Shown here one piece after another: positions 12,485 through 12,515 of a stretch of 12,515 bases of DNA; within the stretch, counting starts at the first letter, position 1; each line of letters opens with the position of its first letter. The translations under genes were made by a program, and so were the position numbers. Source of the stretch: an uncultured Ruminiclostridium sp. (GTDB lineage: Bacteria > Bacillota > Clostridia > Oscillospirales > Ruminococcaceae); assembly GCA_910585505.1 (NCBI GenBank), contig CAJUFF010000078.1:1-12515 (forward strand), written 5' to 3'. The notes under the pieces are model-generated. The model was given only the letters and a program-made list of their open reading frames with translations, ran no database searches and was not told where the DNA came from.

Positions 12485-12515
12485 CTTATATAAAACAAAA
12501 AAGAATTTTATGCAA

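Noticed and set aside
1..12515. A CRISPR array or a defence or phage module
   Set aside because: No regularly spaced direct repeats and no nuclease, integrase or transposase genes are visible; the repeats present are isolated palindromes.

Overview
The window reads as a chromosomal segment of a low-to-mid GC, Gram-positive Clostridia-type bacterium, possibly of the Ruminococcaceae/Oscillospiraceae (the family is an inference). The evidence is a perfect CIRCE operator, a tRNA-Cys T-box leader in front of cysE-cysS, strong AGGAG ribosome binding sites, sigma-A promoters with 17-bp spacers, YycJ-type and bactofilin genes, and frequent AGA and ATA codons. Most genes are on the + strand. The exceptions are a 40-codon gene at 1772-1894 and a thioredoxin-like gene at the right end.

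Layout. 102-617 is a small FMN nitroreductase. 629-784 is a long hairpin repeat. 819-1445 is a CIRCE-controlled Hsp20 gene. 1446-1770 is gene-free and holds an inverted repeat and a TA-flanked MITE-like element. 1772-2053 holds a tiny membrane-protein gene whose promoter lies back to back with the cysE promoter. 2105-4519 is the T-box and cysE-cysS: serine acetyltransferase makes the cysteine precursor and cysteinyl-tRNA synthetase uses cysteine, so one tRNA-Cys sensor can set both.

4586-6533 is a second transcription unit. A strong promoter leads into a folded leader ending in an intrinsic terminator, followed by two lipoproteins of the cyclophilin family. The first of these has lost its active-site residues. 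6705-8271 is murA with a long leader and a TTG start. 8272-8663 holds a terminator, a second inverted-repeat element and an imperfect hairpin. 8664-9455 is a YycJ/WalJ-type metallo-beta-lactamase-fold nuclease. 9582-11726 is a promoter, a bactofilin carrying a disordered domain of about 280 residues rich in Tyr, Arg, Asp, Asn and Gly, and a closely coupled HD-domain hydrolase. The convergent right end holds a textbook terminator, an AT-rich palindrome and a thioredoxin-fold protein without catalytic cysteines.

The best candidates for something undescribed are the attenuator-like leader at 4621-4733 with its lipoprotein cyclophilin pair, the disordered-domain bactofilin coupled to an HD enzyme, and the 40-residue membrane protein facing the cysteine regulon. 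I found no CRISPR array, tRNA, rRNA or transposase gene.
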